Origin: Takifugu bimaculatus
Taxonomy: Eukaryota > Chordata > Actinopteri > Tetraodontiformes > Tetraodontidae
Assembly (NCBI GenBank): GCA_004026145.2
Contig: CP034985.2
Location: 13,475,695-13,539,694 of the forward strand
DNA: 64,000 nt
Direction of reading: 5' to 3'
The stretch's first letter is position 1; every line of letters begins with the position of its first letter. Below the pieces are notes generated by a model. The model ran no database searches. It had not been told where the DNA came from and saw only the letters and a list, made by a program, of their open reading frames with translations. The position numbers and the translations under genes were made by a program. Below, piece after piece: positions 25,068-38,500 of this stretch.

Positions 25068-26207
25068 TATTAAACTATAAAATGTGCCTGTTGGATGCAT
25101 GTGCTCCATCAATCAACACCTGAGAGGGAAGATCAGAGTAGAGATCCAGCTGATGGTCTGGAAATAGGATCTCGTGTTGTATCTAGAGTCCAAACGTATA
25201 AACCCCTTTTTTTAAATTTTTGATTATCAAACTCATGACCCAGAAAAGGTTTCGCGGTTACGTTTGGTCTCTACAGTACCTCCTGTGACCACTAGGGGTC
25301 GCTGTTCAACCGACGAAGAGTGACTGGCGCGAGTTTGTTTGCGCAGATTTGTTTTAACTTGACAACTGAAAGACGGAACTCGCCAATAATCTGCAATTTC
25401 TTCTGGCTACTAATCTCAACAAACCTGAAGAGCAACAATGCTTCAGTTAAATCTATTTGTTCAGAGGCGACCTAAATTGACATTCAGCATGGATTCCCAT
25501 GTTTAACATGCAAGAAAAAAGTATAACTCATAAAATAATGTGTAATAAAACGTCTAATGATTTATGGTAAATCAGTAAGGCCATTTTTCATCCTGCTCCA
25601 CAGCTGACATTTAAGACCTTCTGGAGCTGCTAAGTGAGTTGTTGAGCCACGCCTGAACCTTAAGGTTCCAAGTGAAAAGCCAGTCGTTTATCTTATGACA
25701 AACAGATGAATGACATCAGATTAAACCAAGAAGACATGTTCAGACCCGTTCCTGAGGGTAGCAAACTACTGCACGCAGGACCCTTTCCTCCTGTATGCAA
25801 AAGCATTTTAAGTTTTGAAGATTTACCTTCACAACCTGCTGCTGCCTACTAGAAACATGTTTAAGACTCTCAAACATGTTATGCACTAAATATAAATAAG
25901 AATGTCAGAGCCACCTCACCTGTTCTGCAACATGTACTCTATAGGAACAGGCTCCGTCAGGGGAGATGCTTCTGTTTTCAGTATCAATGCGTTACTGACA
26001 CAGCTATCCTTAAAAGATAACACTGCAAACATGTATGTAGTTTAATTTATTACGAAAACAGTCCGATGATGTCATGTTAAACACCAGACACCCAGGAGGC
26101 TTAAAAGATGTTACTCATGGCTTAGCTTGTTGAAGGCTGTACCTGTTCAGGGAAGATCAAAAATCGATGAGTTTCTAATTAATCTGGCACGACTTCAACA
26201 CTGACAA

Positions 26208-26470
26208 CAGGTGTAACTTCCAATATTAACCGCAGGTATAACTTCAACATTTACACTAACGGGTGGTGTAATGTCAACAACAAAACAGAAAATTCTGCAT
26301 TAACACCCTGAGAAAGGTGTAACTTCAACATCAATAGTGTAACTACAGATGTGTCTCCACTATTTTTGTGTAGCACCAAGACCAACTTAACGATTGAGAT
26401 TGTTTCTACTCTGTAATGGTGTAACCTAAATGTTATCTCTGTGATGGGAGGTGTAACTTTAGGATTATTA
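26208..26470. repeat. Degenerate repeat of GGTGTAACTTCAACAT-like units
   Basis: The words GGTGTAACTTC, GGTATAACTTCAACAT, GGTGTAATGTCAACA, GGTGTAACTTCAACATC, GGTGTAACC and GGTGTAACTTTAGG recur at intervals of roughly 30-80 bases. It looks like an old, eroded tandem repeat. Confidence 0.55.
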
Positions 26471-27454
26471 TTTCAACATCCCGGCGGCTGTATCTGCAGG
26501 ATTACAGCAGGAGCAGGGGAGCTGTTTCTGTTTTTGTTGCGCTATGTTTGTGACATTCAGACTGTTGTCTGCTTGGCTTTTTTATTTTTCTAACTTTCCA
26601 TTTTGATTCTCATGGGTGTTGGTCCTGTCACAAATCATTGAATACAAAAACAGCGCAGAATTTAAAAGGATAACTCTTTCAGCTGTGTTTTTCCACAGCT
26701 GTCAGAATATTGAGTGTCATAACCACCTCATCAGGACAAAATTAGTAAAACCGCATGATTGTGTCATCAGCAGGTTTGTCACTAGAGGAACAATGAGACC
26801 CAAGAAGCACTGAAGTAATTTATCCGTAAACGGTTGCTGTAAAAGTTACATCTGAGAGGAGGAGAGGCCTTTCTGTGTCATTGTTGCTCGTTAGCATGAG
26901 TCACAGGAAGATTCCATTAGTGCTACATGAGCCAACCAAGAGTTTGTCAACCTCCATCTGACATTCTGAAGCTCCGGTCCAGCCACAGACTGAGTGTGTC
27001 TGGATCCAGGTTGGTGCAGAGCCCTGAGGGTTCTCCTGTCCTGTGGCTCGTCCCTGTCAGACTGGGTGTTATTTTTAGAAAGACAAAGGATTTGTTGGTT
27101 CTTTTATTTGCACAACGGCCTTGTTCTGTTTCTTACAGTTGTTTGCCACAGTAATAATCCTGTTACCTGTGAGGTCGACCGCTCCCCCTGCACATCCGTC
27201 CAACCTCACGTCCCACCTTTCCAAACAATCCAGACCAGCCGAGACCAATTGCCCAAATTGAACAAAGCAAATCAAAAACTGCGATGGCAGAAACTTGTAA
27301 CAAACTCCCGAGTTACTCACAGGTGCAGGTGGAGAAACCAAAAGTACCTCAAAGAATTATGAAACTCGCTTATTAAGAGATTCGCATCACAATAATAAAG
27401 AAACCGAGACATTGAAAAGGAAGATCATATGTTGTAGCCCTTGAGCCACTGTGG

Positions 27455-27857
27455 TGACATGACTGAACTGGAAACCAGTCTGTAGAGACATGACTGAACT
27501 GGTAACCAGTCTGTAGAGACATGACTAAACTGGAAACCAGTCTGTAGAGATATGACTAAACTGGAAACCAGTCTGTAGAGATATGACTAAACTGGAAACC
27601 AGTCTGTAGAGACAATGACTAAACTGGTAGCCAGTCTGTAGAGACAATGACTAAACTGGAAACCAGTCTGTAGAGACATGACTGAACTGGTAGCCAGTCT
27701 GTAGAGATATGACTAAACTGGTAACCAGTCTGTAGAGACTTGACTGAACTGGTAACCAGTCTGTAGAGACATGACTGAACTGGTAACCAGTCTGTAGAGA
27801 TATGACTAAACTGGTAGCCAGTCTGTAGAGACATGACTGAACTGGAAACCAGTCTAT
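27455..27857. repeat. 31-bp minisatellite, about 13 copies
   Basis: The unit is 31 bp (occasionally 32): ACTGGAAACCAGTCTGTAG followed by AGACATGACTGA, with few variants (AAACC, TAACC or TAGCC in the centre). Each unit has an inverted core ACTGG-nnn-CCAGT. The array decays at its right end into TCTATAG steps. The minus-strand open frame here is a by-product of the repeat. Confidence 0.92.
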
Positions 27858-28149
27858 AGTCTATAGTCTACAGTCTATATGACTGAACTAAAAACATTAC
27901 ATATTTATCCCAGCACACTGGTTTTGTTTGTGTTTTTAAACTCTTGCCTTAAATTGCAACTGTAACGTTGTGGGGACTCTTCCTATCCACATGAAAAATT
28001 GAACATTGTGATCCATTTCCATATCACTTTGCACATCGTTGTGTTTGAACATGTTCCGCACAGGAGATCAGATGGTGGTAAAAAGATAATGACCAGCTTC
28101 CTCTCCAACGTGTCCAACTTCCGATTTCTGGTCAGCTGATTGAGAGCTC

Positions 28150-28630
28150 GCGTGGAGCTCATGTGCAGTGCATCTTTGAGTTTCAAATACCAGAAAGTTC
28201 TGTTTCATTTGTCATCCACAGCCAGAGAAGCCTGATCAGCCAGAGGCTGCGCCTCCCCAAGTTCAGGACAAACAGACTGGGGAACTCATTCATCCCCCGA
28301 GCCATCAGACTGTTCAACTCCTCACTGGGGGGGGGGCAACAGAAGGACTGGAACAACACTGCAATAACATAATACTGGGACATCCATCCATTCATTCATC
28401 CATCTATTCATTTATTTACATTTTTATAGTTTTATATTTATATTCTATTTTTAATTTATTCTATTTTATTTCTTATTTTATTCTATTTTTATTATCTTTA
28501 ATAGGTTTAATGGTGTGTAATGGTGGTGGGTAATTTTGTACAGTGCTGTACGTTTTTTTGGAAATGCTAATTTCCCTGATGGACACCCCCTAAAGGGATC
28601 AATAAAGTACTCTGAATCTGAATCTGAAAT
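28150..28630 (+). mobile_element. 3' fragment of a CR1/L2-group LINE
   Basis: The plus frame reads RLRLPKFRTNRLGNSFIPRA followed by IRLFNSS, the typical end of reverse transcriptase ORFs of this LINE group. An AT-rich 3'UTR follows, ending in AATAAAG and repeated TCTGAA units, a short 3' tail repeat as in these elements. Nothing upstream is intact, so it is a dead 5'-truncated copy. Confidence 0.65.
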
Positions 28631-30644
28631 GTTCCATTTTTAACCCAACAAAAGCTGCACAGAACTTTAAAATGACAGATGATTTAAAAAAAAAAAAAAG
28701 CCGTTATACAATCTTTTGAATTTTGAGCATATTTATTTAACTTTTTGCTATTTTTTTTGCCTTTGTGAGGGGGAGTCAAACTTTAACTCAACAAATATAT
28801 AATAATATGTTTAGAAATTGTGTTTTTACTTGGATGACTCATCCCATTTAGACGGGATCATTCACCGCCACTGCAGTTTCACACATACTGCAGGTTTTAC
28901 CTTGAGGGCTGGATGAATGAATGAGTAACTTGAATTAGTTGCTTTTTAAGGGCCCTTGTTGAAGGCTGAGAACAAAGGAAGGGGGACAGAGAACGACAAT
29001 GAATAACTCTGTTTGCTTGTGTGGTTGCTCGCTGACCCAGATACACTTGGCGAGAAATGGCGAGATTCCCGCCACCTGGGCGTCAGCTCCTCCGGAGCGG
29101 CCTCAGGGGCAAGAATCAGAACAGAACGGAATCTCGGTCCAGTTCGGTCGCATGGTTTCAATTTACGGCTGATTGGACGAACACGGCCCGACACCTGTCT
29201 GCAGGCGGGGTCGTTTCTGGGGGGTTAATGTGGTGGTAAAGTGCTCATTTGTCCTTATTAAAGGTGCAAGTGCACGTGTTTGATAGCACGTCTGCATGTG
29301 AATGATTCTATTTTAAAGGTGATTCATCAGCCCTCCTAATTTGGAAATATCTTCTTTGTGTTGGTTGTGAATCCTGTGTTGACAGGTAAATGTGTTGTAC
29401 CCGAGTGTGTTCAAACACCGACTTTCAAGCCACAGCAAGAAATTAATGAGGAAATTTCTAATTTACCTTGAAACGATGATGAGACATGTGAGCAGAACAG
29501 GTTTTTCTTGTTCTTTTTCACACCGGCTTTTTCTTTTGTTATTGTGACGTAAAAGGCTGGAGCAGAGTGATGCATGGAGGTCATGAGAAGGAAGGGAAAT
29601 TCCTACCTCCAACCTTCATCTATGTGGGGTCACATGGTTATGGACAGAGCGAAGAGGTCTGAGGAGGCTCAGGACAGATCATCTGGATGGATCACAGCTC
29701 CAAACCAGGCTAGTTTTACCTCAAAAGGGGATTTGGAGGACGAAGCAGAAGATGATGTGACCAAACTAGGACCTGGTAATGAGGTCTTAGATCCAGGTTT
29801 AAGCATCAAAGCTCAGATTAACAGCACTGAGACACACTGAGACACGTCAATCACTCACCATTAAAGCTGGAGGTCAATGCCGAGGCCCCTCTGTCCTTCC
29901 TCGGGGTCGGCAGGATCTTCTTCTGATGGACACAAATAGGAATTCTTAAGCCCAAACAGGCAGGGGTGATGGGAAACCGATGACACTAGACAGATGGGTT
30001 ATCTTTAGCCTTGTGCATGCTCATGCTAACACTGTTTTTTGCTGCTCAATGTCTGGGAAATTTAGCGGAGGAGTTGATGGTTGACTGGGAAAGAAGAGAA
30101 CATGTGGCTGCTGCTGCTGCTAGTTTGAATGGTTCCAGGTGCATCCTGGTCCTGACATTAACAGTGTTCCCATCATGTTGCAAACATAAGTCCTACAAAT
30201 CATATTTCAGTGTGCCGAAATAAACATGAGGCCAAGTTGAAAGGAAAATAAATCGGACCTGTTTCTCCAGTTTAAAAAAAGAATTAAATCAGTTGAGGAA
30301 ATTGAGAGCTGTTGGATGCAAGCTGTCACTGAATGGAAAATGATCCATAAACAATAACTTCCTGATTTCAGATGGGTGGTTGGAGACCTCTTCTGTCCCA
30401 CAGACAGTGGTGGTGGGGTTGTTCCCAGTGCCAGGATGTTTGGTTTGTTCTGCAGCAGCGTTTGTTCCCATCAGTCCTCTGAGATGGTGACAGATGCATT
30501 CGCAACCATTTTTCCAACTGTTTTGAATTCAAAATTCCCTTTGACCTTCATGTTGTTTCCTGCACTTTCACTCTGGGTTCTCATCTCTTCTGAAGCTAAA
30601 ACCTTGTTTGATTTGAGGTTTGTATGTCAGCAGGATGGATTTCT
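28631..30644. other. Intergenic tract
   Basis: No gene is supported. An 88-codon frame at 29574-29840 (acidic, ending KAQINSTETH) has no recognised domain or clear splice partners. The rest is AT-rich without repeats of note. Confidence 0.4.
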
Positions 30645-31608
30645 TTCTATTCAAACAGTATGGAGGACCTCTCACCTGACAAAGGTCATTTGACTGATCC
30701 CGAGCCTGGAGCGCTGCTGGGGTCCCTGATGTCAGAGGAAGCCGCACAGTACGTCTCTCAGCTGGACTCAGGTCAAAAGGTTAAACACTGGAAGGCTTCC
30801 AGCTGTGTTGTTTCTGTCCTTGAATGCCAGATTTGGGACAGAGGAGCACCTCCTGGAAGCTAGGATTTCGATTCCCGATGGAGCACAAACCCTCCTCCAG
30901 ATCTACAACAGGTCAGAGACCTTCAAATTATTTCTATCCATCCCAAAATACCTTCACCCTCCTGCACTCTGTCCATCATCACCATTACATAATGGTGTGA
31001 CAATCACAGATTGCTAACTTCTGGCATCCGTAACAGCTGTTTTCTGCAGCATTTAAGTTTGTCAGACTATTAAATTCTCATGTCCATTTGGAAATCAAAT
31101 CATTTTTCCATGTAAAAATAGAAAATATATTTACATTTTTGGATGTGAGAAAAGGTTGAAAACCGATGCGTTGCTCTGGATGCTTATGCAAGGGTGATCC
31201 ATTATCTCCTGCTTCACGTGCACCTAATGTAGCTATCATGTGAATTAACAGTAAGTTCTCTGATCCTTAGCTTGAACTTTATAAAACTGGGATGACAATG
31301 AAAGAATCTGTTTATTTTCCATCATTACAGAAAAGAACTTCCTTTGTTTTGACAGATGTGGTGCAAACCTGAGTTTACTTTAGAGAAACAGATGTCAGAA
31401 TTATTTGGCTCCCCGCTACAAACTCCCGAGTCTCCTGGTTGGACGCGGCAGGAGACTCATCGAGCAGCGAGTAAGAGCCGGAGTGAGCCCATCAAAGAGC
31501 AGAACATAAAAGGTAACATATTAAACCAAAGATGGCCAACACTGATATTTACACTACAATAAAATCCTTTTGCAGTTCAGAGATCCAGGAAGCCTCAAAA
31601 GTCCAAGT
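30645..31608 (+). other. Candidate small spliced gene of unknown function (doubtful)
   Basis: Possible exons: (a) after TTCTTTCTATTCAAACAG at about 30658, MEDLSPDKGHLTDPEPGALL to VSQLDS; (b) 30829-30909, bounded by GCCAG and GTCAGA; (c) from about 31356 or 31382 to 31512, with KQMSELFGSPLQTPESPG and a basic Arg/Ser-rich end, followed by GTAACA; (d) 31575-31608, VQRSRKPQKSK and stop. Exons c and d join in phase. Exons a and b join only with a GTCAAA donor, and b joins c only with a weak acceptor inside c. The product would be short, hydrophilic and probably disordered. It matches no family I recognise and may be a decayed gene or chance. Confidence 0.25.
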
Positions 31609-33453
31609 GAGGTGCTGCAGTCGCTGCTCAAATCGTTCACACTGTATTTGTGAACATTCTCATGCTGCTTGATGCAGAAGGAATCCTGGAGACATCTGAG
31701 AGCGAGGAAGGCAAACTTTAGCACAGAGGGATCAGAACGGAGCCGCAGGGAGGCTGCAGCGTGAGCAAGGATCTGGAGGCCAGAAGAATTTGACAGGCTC
31801 TTTGCCAAACATCTCAGCCTCCTGTGAAACTGCAGCACGCTGTGAGTCGGCCTCACAGCCCAGGGGAGATGGCGTGATCGATGGCCTGTCTGACAGGCTT
31901 CAGTGTCAAAGCCGTCGATTGTTATGGCTAGTAATGATCAGCTGTGATACATTTAAGCGGATTGCCACGAGTCGACTCACTAAAATCAGAATAAACAGTG
32001 GGAAAAGATGAATCAGGAAAAGCGTGGGAAAGGAGGCAGGTTTGGTAACAAACGTACGGAAACAGAGATGCTCGTTCAGCATTTTTGACTATTGAATTGT
32101 GCAACGGTCTTAACGATGCACTTTTATGACGCAACAGACCTGCATCACCAACTATTACAGCCTATTAAATCTTTATTACACCACAGCTGAATATCCAGAC
32201 TTGCTTTTGGTAAAGATGATTAAGGCCGTGCTTCCTTGGGACAGTTATCACATAAGCTGAGCAGGACCAGCCTCTTACGCCGAGAATAACCTTTGAACTC
32301 TGATAGATAGTCACACCTTTTTCTGAAAGAAAGGGAGGGACAGCGAGACAGAGGTGGAGGTTAACCTACTTGCAGTCATAATAAGTTTTAAGCTTTTTCT
32401 TTCTGATTACCATCAGATTTCATTTCAACTCTCGAAAGTTAAATATTCCTGCCTGAAATTAGAGTAAAGGTTGTTTGGCCTAATTTATTAATTATTTATT
32501 TAGGAAAAATTTCGAAGGTTCTCTACAGACAAATAAATCCCATCAGCTGAGTTAACTGACTTGAGGCCTTTCCGATCCTCCATAAACTGGAGGATCAACG
32601 CGCCTGTTCGGTGTTTTCACACGCGCAGGGTCGCTTCCTTTCTCCTTGTTGCACACGTGCTCCTGCAGAAAATACGTCCTCTTAATTAAAATGTTGAGCG
32701 CTGTCTGAACTTGTAGCTGAAAGAGGCGTGCAGGGCGGAGAGCGAGGCCTGGCGTTAACCCCCCTCCTCCTCCCTCAGGACGCAGCATTCCTCGGATGCT
32801 CATTTACTTGTCCTTACATAGTAGAGGCCCGACAGTGCTGCATCCTCTTCCTCGTGCCCACATTTAAATCGGTGAAATCCCTCTGCTGCGAGCCGGCATA
32901 GTCCGAGGAGAATTTTAGCATCTGCTAAATAGACCAGCAGGGCTGGAAGCCGTCATTCATGAGAAACAGGACTGCAGCTTCCGGGAGCCACCAAAAAAAA
33001 CCCCAACTCTCACAGTTTTAGCCAGGAAATAGCAGTTTATTTTTGCCAGGGTGACATATTTCCATAACCCGCAGCTCATATCCGCGTGTTCTGTCAGCCA
33101 AATCTGCATGGATTATGTGCTTTAGGTACAGGTGGATTGTATTTGCTTTATTTAAAGTTGCAGGTTTATTTTGTCCCTTCTAAATCCCCATTGGCCTCAC
33201 TGTGGAGAAGCAGTTGGTGACTCATTGCCTCAGGGTACGAGGCGGGGTTACAAAGGCTCAAGAGCACTGCGAGCACAGAGAAACCACAAGAGTTTGCTGC
33301 GTGTGGCGAGAGGAGGGTTTTCACAGCAGGTATCTGAACGCCTCTGCAACCTGAAAGTCTCACGAAAGAGGAACTCGGGCAGGATTACAGAAGGCGGTGA
33401 AGAAACGAGTTGGTCAGGATTTTTTTTTTTCTTCTGTTGATGTTTATTTTCAG
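31609..33453. other. Intergenic tract before the first GPCR
   Basis: No coding exon is seen. A strong 3' splice site (T10 run, then TTCTGTTGATGTTTATTTTCAG ending at 33453 in outline) suggests that an untranslated first exon of the GPCR lies somewhere in this tract, but it cannot be placed. Confidence 0.4.
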
Positions 33454-33514
33454 GGAGAGACCTGAAGTGTGAACTGATTTTTGCTGTCAACCTTGAAGAA
33501 AACGGCGTGCTAAG

Positions 33515-35556
33515 ATGGGAAACTCTACCTACCAACTCATTGAGGACTGCGAAGCCTCCAACAAGACACTGTATAAACTCTATGCAGCGATCATGATCAT
33601 GATTTTCATCCTGGCTCTGCCTCTGAATGCGTCAGTCCTGCACCTTTTCATATTCAAGCTGAAATTTTGGAAATCCAACTCCAACAATATTTTCCTTTTC
33701 AACCTGGTGTTGGCAGACATCCTCCTGCTCTTCTGTCTGCCCATAAAGGCGCACAACTTCATTAAAGGAGAGAGACGCAGCGAAAACGACACAGTGTGCA
33801 AAGCAATGCTCTTCATGCTGTTTTTAAACCGGGGGGCCAGCATTGCCTTCCTGACTGTGACCTCCATCGATCGCTACTTCAACGTGGTGCATCCAGGCAG
33901 GAAGAATCTCCTGAAAGCGCTGAAGAAATCTCCCCAGATCTCCATCCTCATTTGGCTGTTCCTGCTGCCTCTCACCGTTCCCACCATGCTCAAGACCTTT
34001 GAGTGCTGCAACAGCCACAAGACCAGCAATGACGACACTCTGATTAAGGTAACACCCGCGTGCTGCGTCTTGCCTGCTGCGGCTGTTCGTTCCGTCTGCT
34101 TTTGTGGCAAAAATCAGAACAAGATTTAAGATTATTCAGATTAAAATAAGTAGCAAGGACAAAAAACTTTTGAGCAGTGAAAGTTTTAGCAACGTGGGAG
34201 CAAAGGGTTAACAAAACGTCAGGTTTGTACAGATTTTCCAGGAGAGATCATCTCTTGACCCCCCCTCCTGGTGGGTTTCACTCCAGTTACACCTTCAATG
34301 ATGCGACTGTAACGACTGGTGCGTCAGCCAGGTGGGGTTGCGACTCACTCAGCTCATTTCCGGTGTCTCCAGCAACACACCAGGAACAGGGTCATCCGAA
34401 GTGCCAATGGGTCAAAGACCCAAGATTCCCTCATTCGCCGCTGCAGAGGCCTTTCTGATGAAAGAGACGATGTCAGTAAAGGTCAACTACACTGTTGAAA
34501 TCAATCAGATTCACACACAGTGGAGCTCTGACAAGTCTGCAGCTCATAAATGTTGAATGCGAACTGATGGCCCACAGAGATGACCAGAGATAATCTCATG
34601 AAGACCCCCACTTGGAAGGTTTTTCCATGCTATTTTTGCCCCGGGAGCACACCGCGTTGCTAACATTAAGCGTCAAAGCTGGAGAGCATCAGCCTGAGCT
34701 GTGCATGACAGCTTGGTCAAGATAAGCTCATGCTGCATGCCAAAGAAGTGAAACCTGAGAGACATGAAAACAACATGAGACACGAAAACAACAGAGAGCC
34801 GAATTAGGAGAAAGAGGCTGATATTACGGCTGATGGATATCCACACATCTCAGCGTAAGAAAAAAAAGGCTCCAATGCATCTTTATCGCATCACTTTTAA
34901 GTAAAGGCAGCTGTGTGGTGTCAGGTTTTCTCTCTCCCTCTGGCACACACATGCAAAAACAATCAAACTTCATTACTGAGACTTGATTTTGCAGCATTTC
35001 CTGTGTTCGGCCACTAGGGGGCGACACGTTTTTCTGCATTTTAACTGCAATGTAATAAAATGTCTACTTTTTCTTGTTTCTTTTCTAATTCAAGGATGTG
35101 GTGGACAGTCTGAGAGAGGTGGTCTTCTTCACACAGATTGTCATCCCCTTCGTCATCCTGGTCTACTGCACCATACGCATCGTCAACCGGCTCCGGAAGA
35201 AAACCGTCGGCGACAGGACGAAGCTGAAGAGGGCCGTGTTCTTGGTGACCTGCGTCATGGTGGTCTTTTCCTTCTGCTTCCTTCCCTGTGCGTTGGCCAG
35301 GATGGTCCTGCTGATCATCCGCGTCCAGAATGCGAGCGAGGCCACCCAGGATAGGGCAGCTGTGGCCTTTGACGGCCTCATGGTGCTGTCCTTCATGGAC
35401 TGTCTCCTCGACCCCCTGGTCTACTGCTTCTGCAGCACCAAGTTTAAAGCGCTGTATCTCTCCAACTATTTCCCATTCTTGGTCAAAGACCCTCAATCAC
35501 CGCTAACCAGCACAACAGGAAACACAACGCATCCTATGCGCACTGACGTGCTCTGA
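33515..35556 (+). CDS. Class A GPCR, HCAR/OXER1/GPR31 clade, copy 1
   Basis: Seven-helix receptor of 331 residues in two coding exons, 33515-34048 and 35095-35556, joined in phase 0 (TLIK to DVVDSLRE). Features: N-glycosylation site NST at residue 2, TM1 with LPLNASVLHLFIF, TM2 LFNLVLADILLLFCLP, TM3 ending SIDRYFNVVHPGR (DRY), extracellular loop 2 ECCNSH, TM6 CFLPCALAR, TM7 DCLLDPLVYCF (DPxxY). The sequence MLFMLFLNRGASIAFLTV with the FNVVHP end is typical of receptors for hydroxy acids and eicosanoids. GPR31 (12-HETE receptor, human 6q) is the leading candidate, since IGF2R is also on human 6q; HCAR and OXER1 remain possible. A 5'UTR segment begins after a splice acceptor at 33453. A poly(A) signal candidate is at 36153-36158. 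Confidence 0.88.
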
Positions 35557-38500
35557 ACTGTAGAGGCAGACCCAGAATGGATGTGGGTCCTCCCGGACCA
35601 GGACCTCAGTCATCAATCTGCAGTTACACTTGATGGACAGAAGAGAGCGCAAACCCTTCACTGGTTGGCATCTTTGGCTGATTCCATTTCCTGCTGAATT
35701 TTACATCGATTTTTAGACATTTGTCTCGGTTTCCTCACAACAAGTATCCATAAATAAGACTCATCCAAGTGGTAAGTCCTGGAAGGGGGGCAGAGTTATA
35801 TCCCAATTATTTTGGAGGCCTCTTCCAGAGTAAAGGTTTAAAACTCAACAACTCCCTGGACTTTACAGCCAAGGAGGAGACATTTCACCCAGAAAATTCC
35901 TCTTCTGGAGTTTATTTGTGCCTTGTAGAGATGCTTTTATGCTAAAACCTTCACCTTCACTTTTCTTTTTCAGTCAGAAAAGGATGGTTTTGTCTGCTGT
36001 CAACAAGGATCTGAAGTGTTACGTTTGTATATTTGGTTTGGTCACAGGTGGCCAAACTGTTTTTTATTCTTTCAAAGGGACAAAAGTTTGTCTACTAAAT
36101 GAACTAAATGTTCAATATAACAGTTAATAATTACAATAATTCTATAAGAATTAATAAAGGAAAAAACCCTATTACGAGTATTACCTATTAGTATTTAATT
36201 GACATCAGTTCACTGTAAGCTATTGAAACCAAATATTTGAGCAATCCTGGATTAGATCCCATCTAAAGTTTATAGTTCACTGTGGCTAATAGTAATTATT
36301 AGTAAGGAACAATGGAATCTTCTAATGATAAAGAATTCTTGCCATTAAAAAAGAATAAATCTTTTATTTAAGAGAGGAGCTATCTGTTAAAATTTGTCCG
36401 TATTCTGATTTGAGTAATCTAAAACAGACCCATGAGCACATTTCAGATGCCGTTATTCGATCCCAGAGACACAAACAGGAAGCAGTTGGTTAATTTTTAA
36501 TTTGATAATACAAAGTTTAACGACGGTTTCCTCACAAACCCCAGGAGGAAAGGAGAGAAACACTTATATGAAACGCATGAATCAGGTCTCCAGGAAGACA
36601 CTTACTCAGACTGATTCAAACGGATTCTTTGGTTCTGGCTGTTTCTATCACCAGTGACCTCATGGCTATAAATACTGTAAGTTAGTCAGTTGAGTAGTCT
36701 GTGTCATCATCTCCGAGCACGACATTGCCCAGTGTTTGTGTTAATCACACTCAAGCAGGTAGAACGTCAACATCTGACACATCTGCCCCTCCTGATGAGG
36801 ATGAAGAAAACACATAATTGAAGATAGAAAGAGGCTTCATTTTCATGACGCGAGGATCCGAATGGCTCTCTTGTTTAGATTCAACCTAAATTATATCATT
36901 CCCACCGTGTCTGATTGTGTAAATGGATGCACAGGAAATTTTCACCAAGTTTTTGATAATTTTGTGTGTGTTTTGGCCACTGTTTGGATACTGCGAAAGA
37001 GGGCGTGGCTACGTTTGCAGGTGTGTTCAGGAGGTGTTGACCAACAGGGGCTATCGCACACATGCACAATATCCATAACCTTGACCAACTGCAAATGTTC
37101 TGCATAAACTCAGTATTTCACCTCAATCTTCATATGTAGCTTTTTCTTTAGGAGAGGTTATTTTTGTTATAACTGTTAAAATTTGGTTTATCTAAGTCAG
37201 AGGATCAGAAATGACTTAAATAATGCTTCCTCCTGCACTGATTTTCTATAAATATGAAACATTTTTTGTTTTCAAGTTTGATTCCAGAGTTTCATCAATT
37301 GACATGGCTCATATAACTCTGCAAATGTTAGCATTTATTTTGTTATCAAGATGATATTACATAATGTTGCCCTCTATGATTGTAACAGTATTTCTAAATG
37401 TCATGATGATGTAAATGGAATTACTATGATTAAATCTTGAAGCATGTTTCTGCTACTGCTGCAGAACCTGTAAACTTTTTTTATTAAAAAGCTCAGACCT
37501 CCTCCATTAAAAACATGATTCACACAATTCACACAGTGTCAACTCATAGCTGATTACCAGGGTGACCTCACACAGGCGTGAATCAGAGTGAGTGACCTGT
37601 CTGAAACATCTGTCTGATAATTCAGAGGTGGAGGTGATTACCGGATTATTGTGAAAAATTCCATTAATAGCAACTCTGGAGTTTCTGTTACTCAGCATCT
37701 AAGTTTCACTATTAATACCAAATTCCTGACTCATCCGACGCAGTCCTGAGTCCCAGAAACCTTCCAGAAAGCAGCGAGACATTCCACGACTTTTCTGGTC
37801 CTCAGCCCTCCTGTCCAAACCTGTTAGTGCTCATTTGTCCACGGCTTCTAGCTCTAAGGAACAGGTTTGTCCGTGTTAAGCGAGGGTGGGAAAACGCCCA
37901 CTTTAGGTCGCAATGGCTGAATTTTAACCCGAGCTGTCCTCTCACACCTTCTCCTGTTGTACATTGGTTCACACCAGGGTTGTGGGGGCGGGGCCTAACT
38001 ATGAGGTCAACAGCAGCAGGAAGACACTATGGACAGATCATTGTCCATCACAGGAAACACACACTTGCATGCACACCATTCTCTCACACCGGGGTCAGTT
38101 TAGACTCAAATATGACCTCATACCGGTACTGGGAGAAGATGCAGCTTCCAGTTTGGATTTTTTCTTTTTTCAACTGGCAGGATTAGAGTCACTGTGCGGG
38201 TTGTGAAGCCCAGATGAAACTGACTCGACGTGTTTCTCACCAGACCTTAAACCAAACACATCTCTGTAGACACGGAGATGAAATCTGGGTCAGGCAACAG
38301 CTGTTGTGTCTGAACAGAGGTGTTGAAAGATCTACCTGGCTGCAGCAGTACGCAGAAAGGAGATGCACCTCTGTGCTTCTGGTGAGGTGGAAAAAGAAGA
38401 TGATGATGACGATGCTAATGGAGGAGACTGGCAGCCATGGGCAAATGCATGCGCACGCACACACACACACACACACACACGCTCACAAACAGATCGCAGC

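Larger units (their letters stand above)
25033..27454. other. Intergenic tract after the astacin gene
   Basis: No gene is supported. Apart from the astacin 3'UTR it holds a degenerate repeat block at 26208-26470. The frames near 26900-27360 lack splice context and recognisable domains. Confidence 0.5.

Noticed and set aside
27455..27857. Regular direct repeats resembling a CRISPR array
   Set aside because: The whole 31-bp unit repeats with no unique spacers and the DNA is vertebrate; it is a minisatellite.
34049..34129. Read-through C-terminus of GPCR copy 1 (after TLIK)
   Set aside because: The frame leaves the receptor after a good GTAACA donor; the exon at 35095 restores TM5-TM7.
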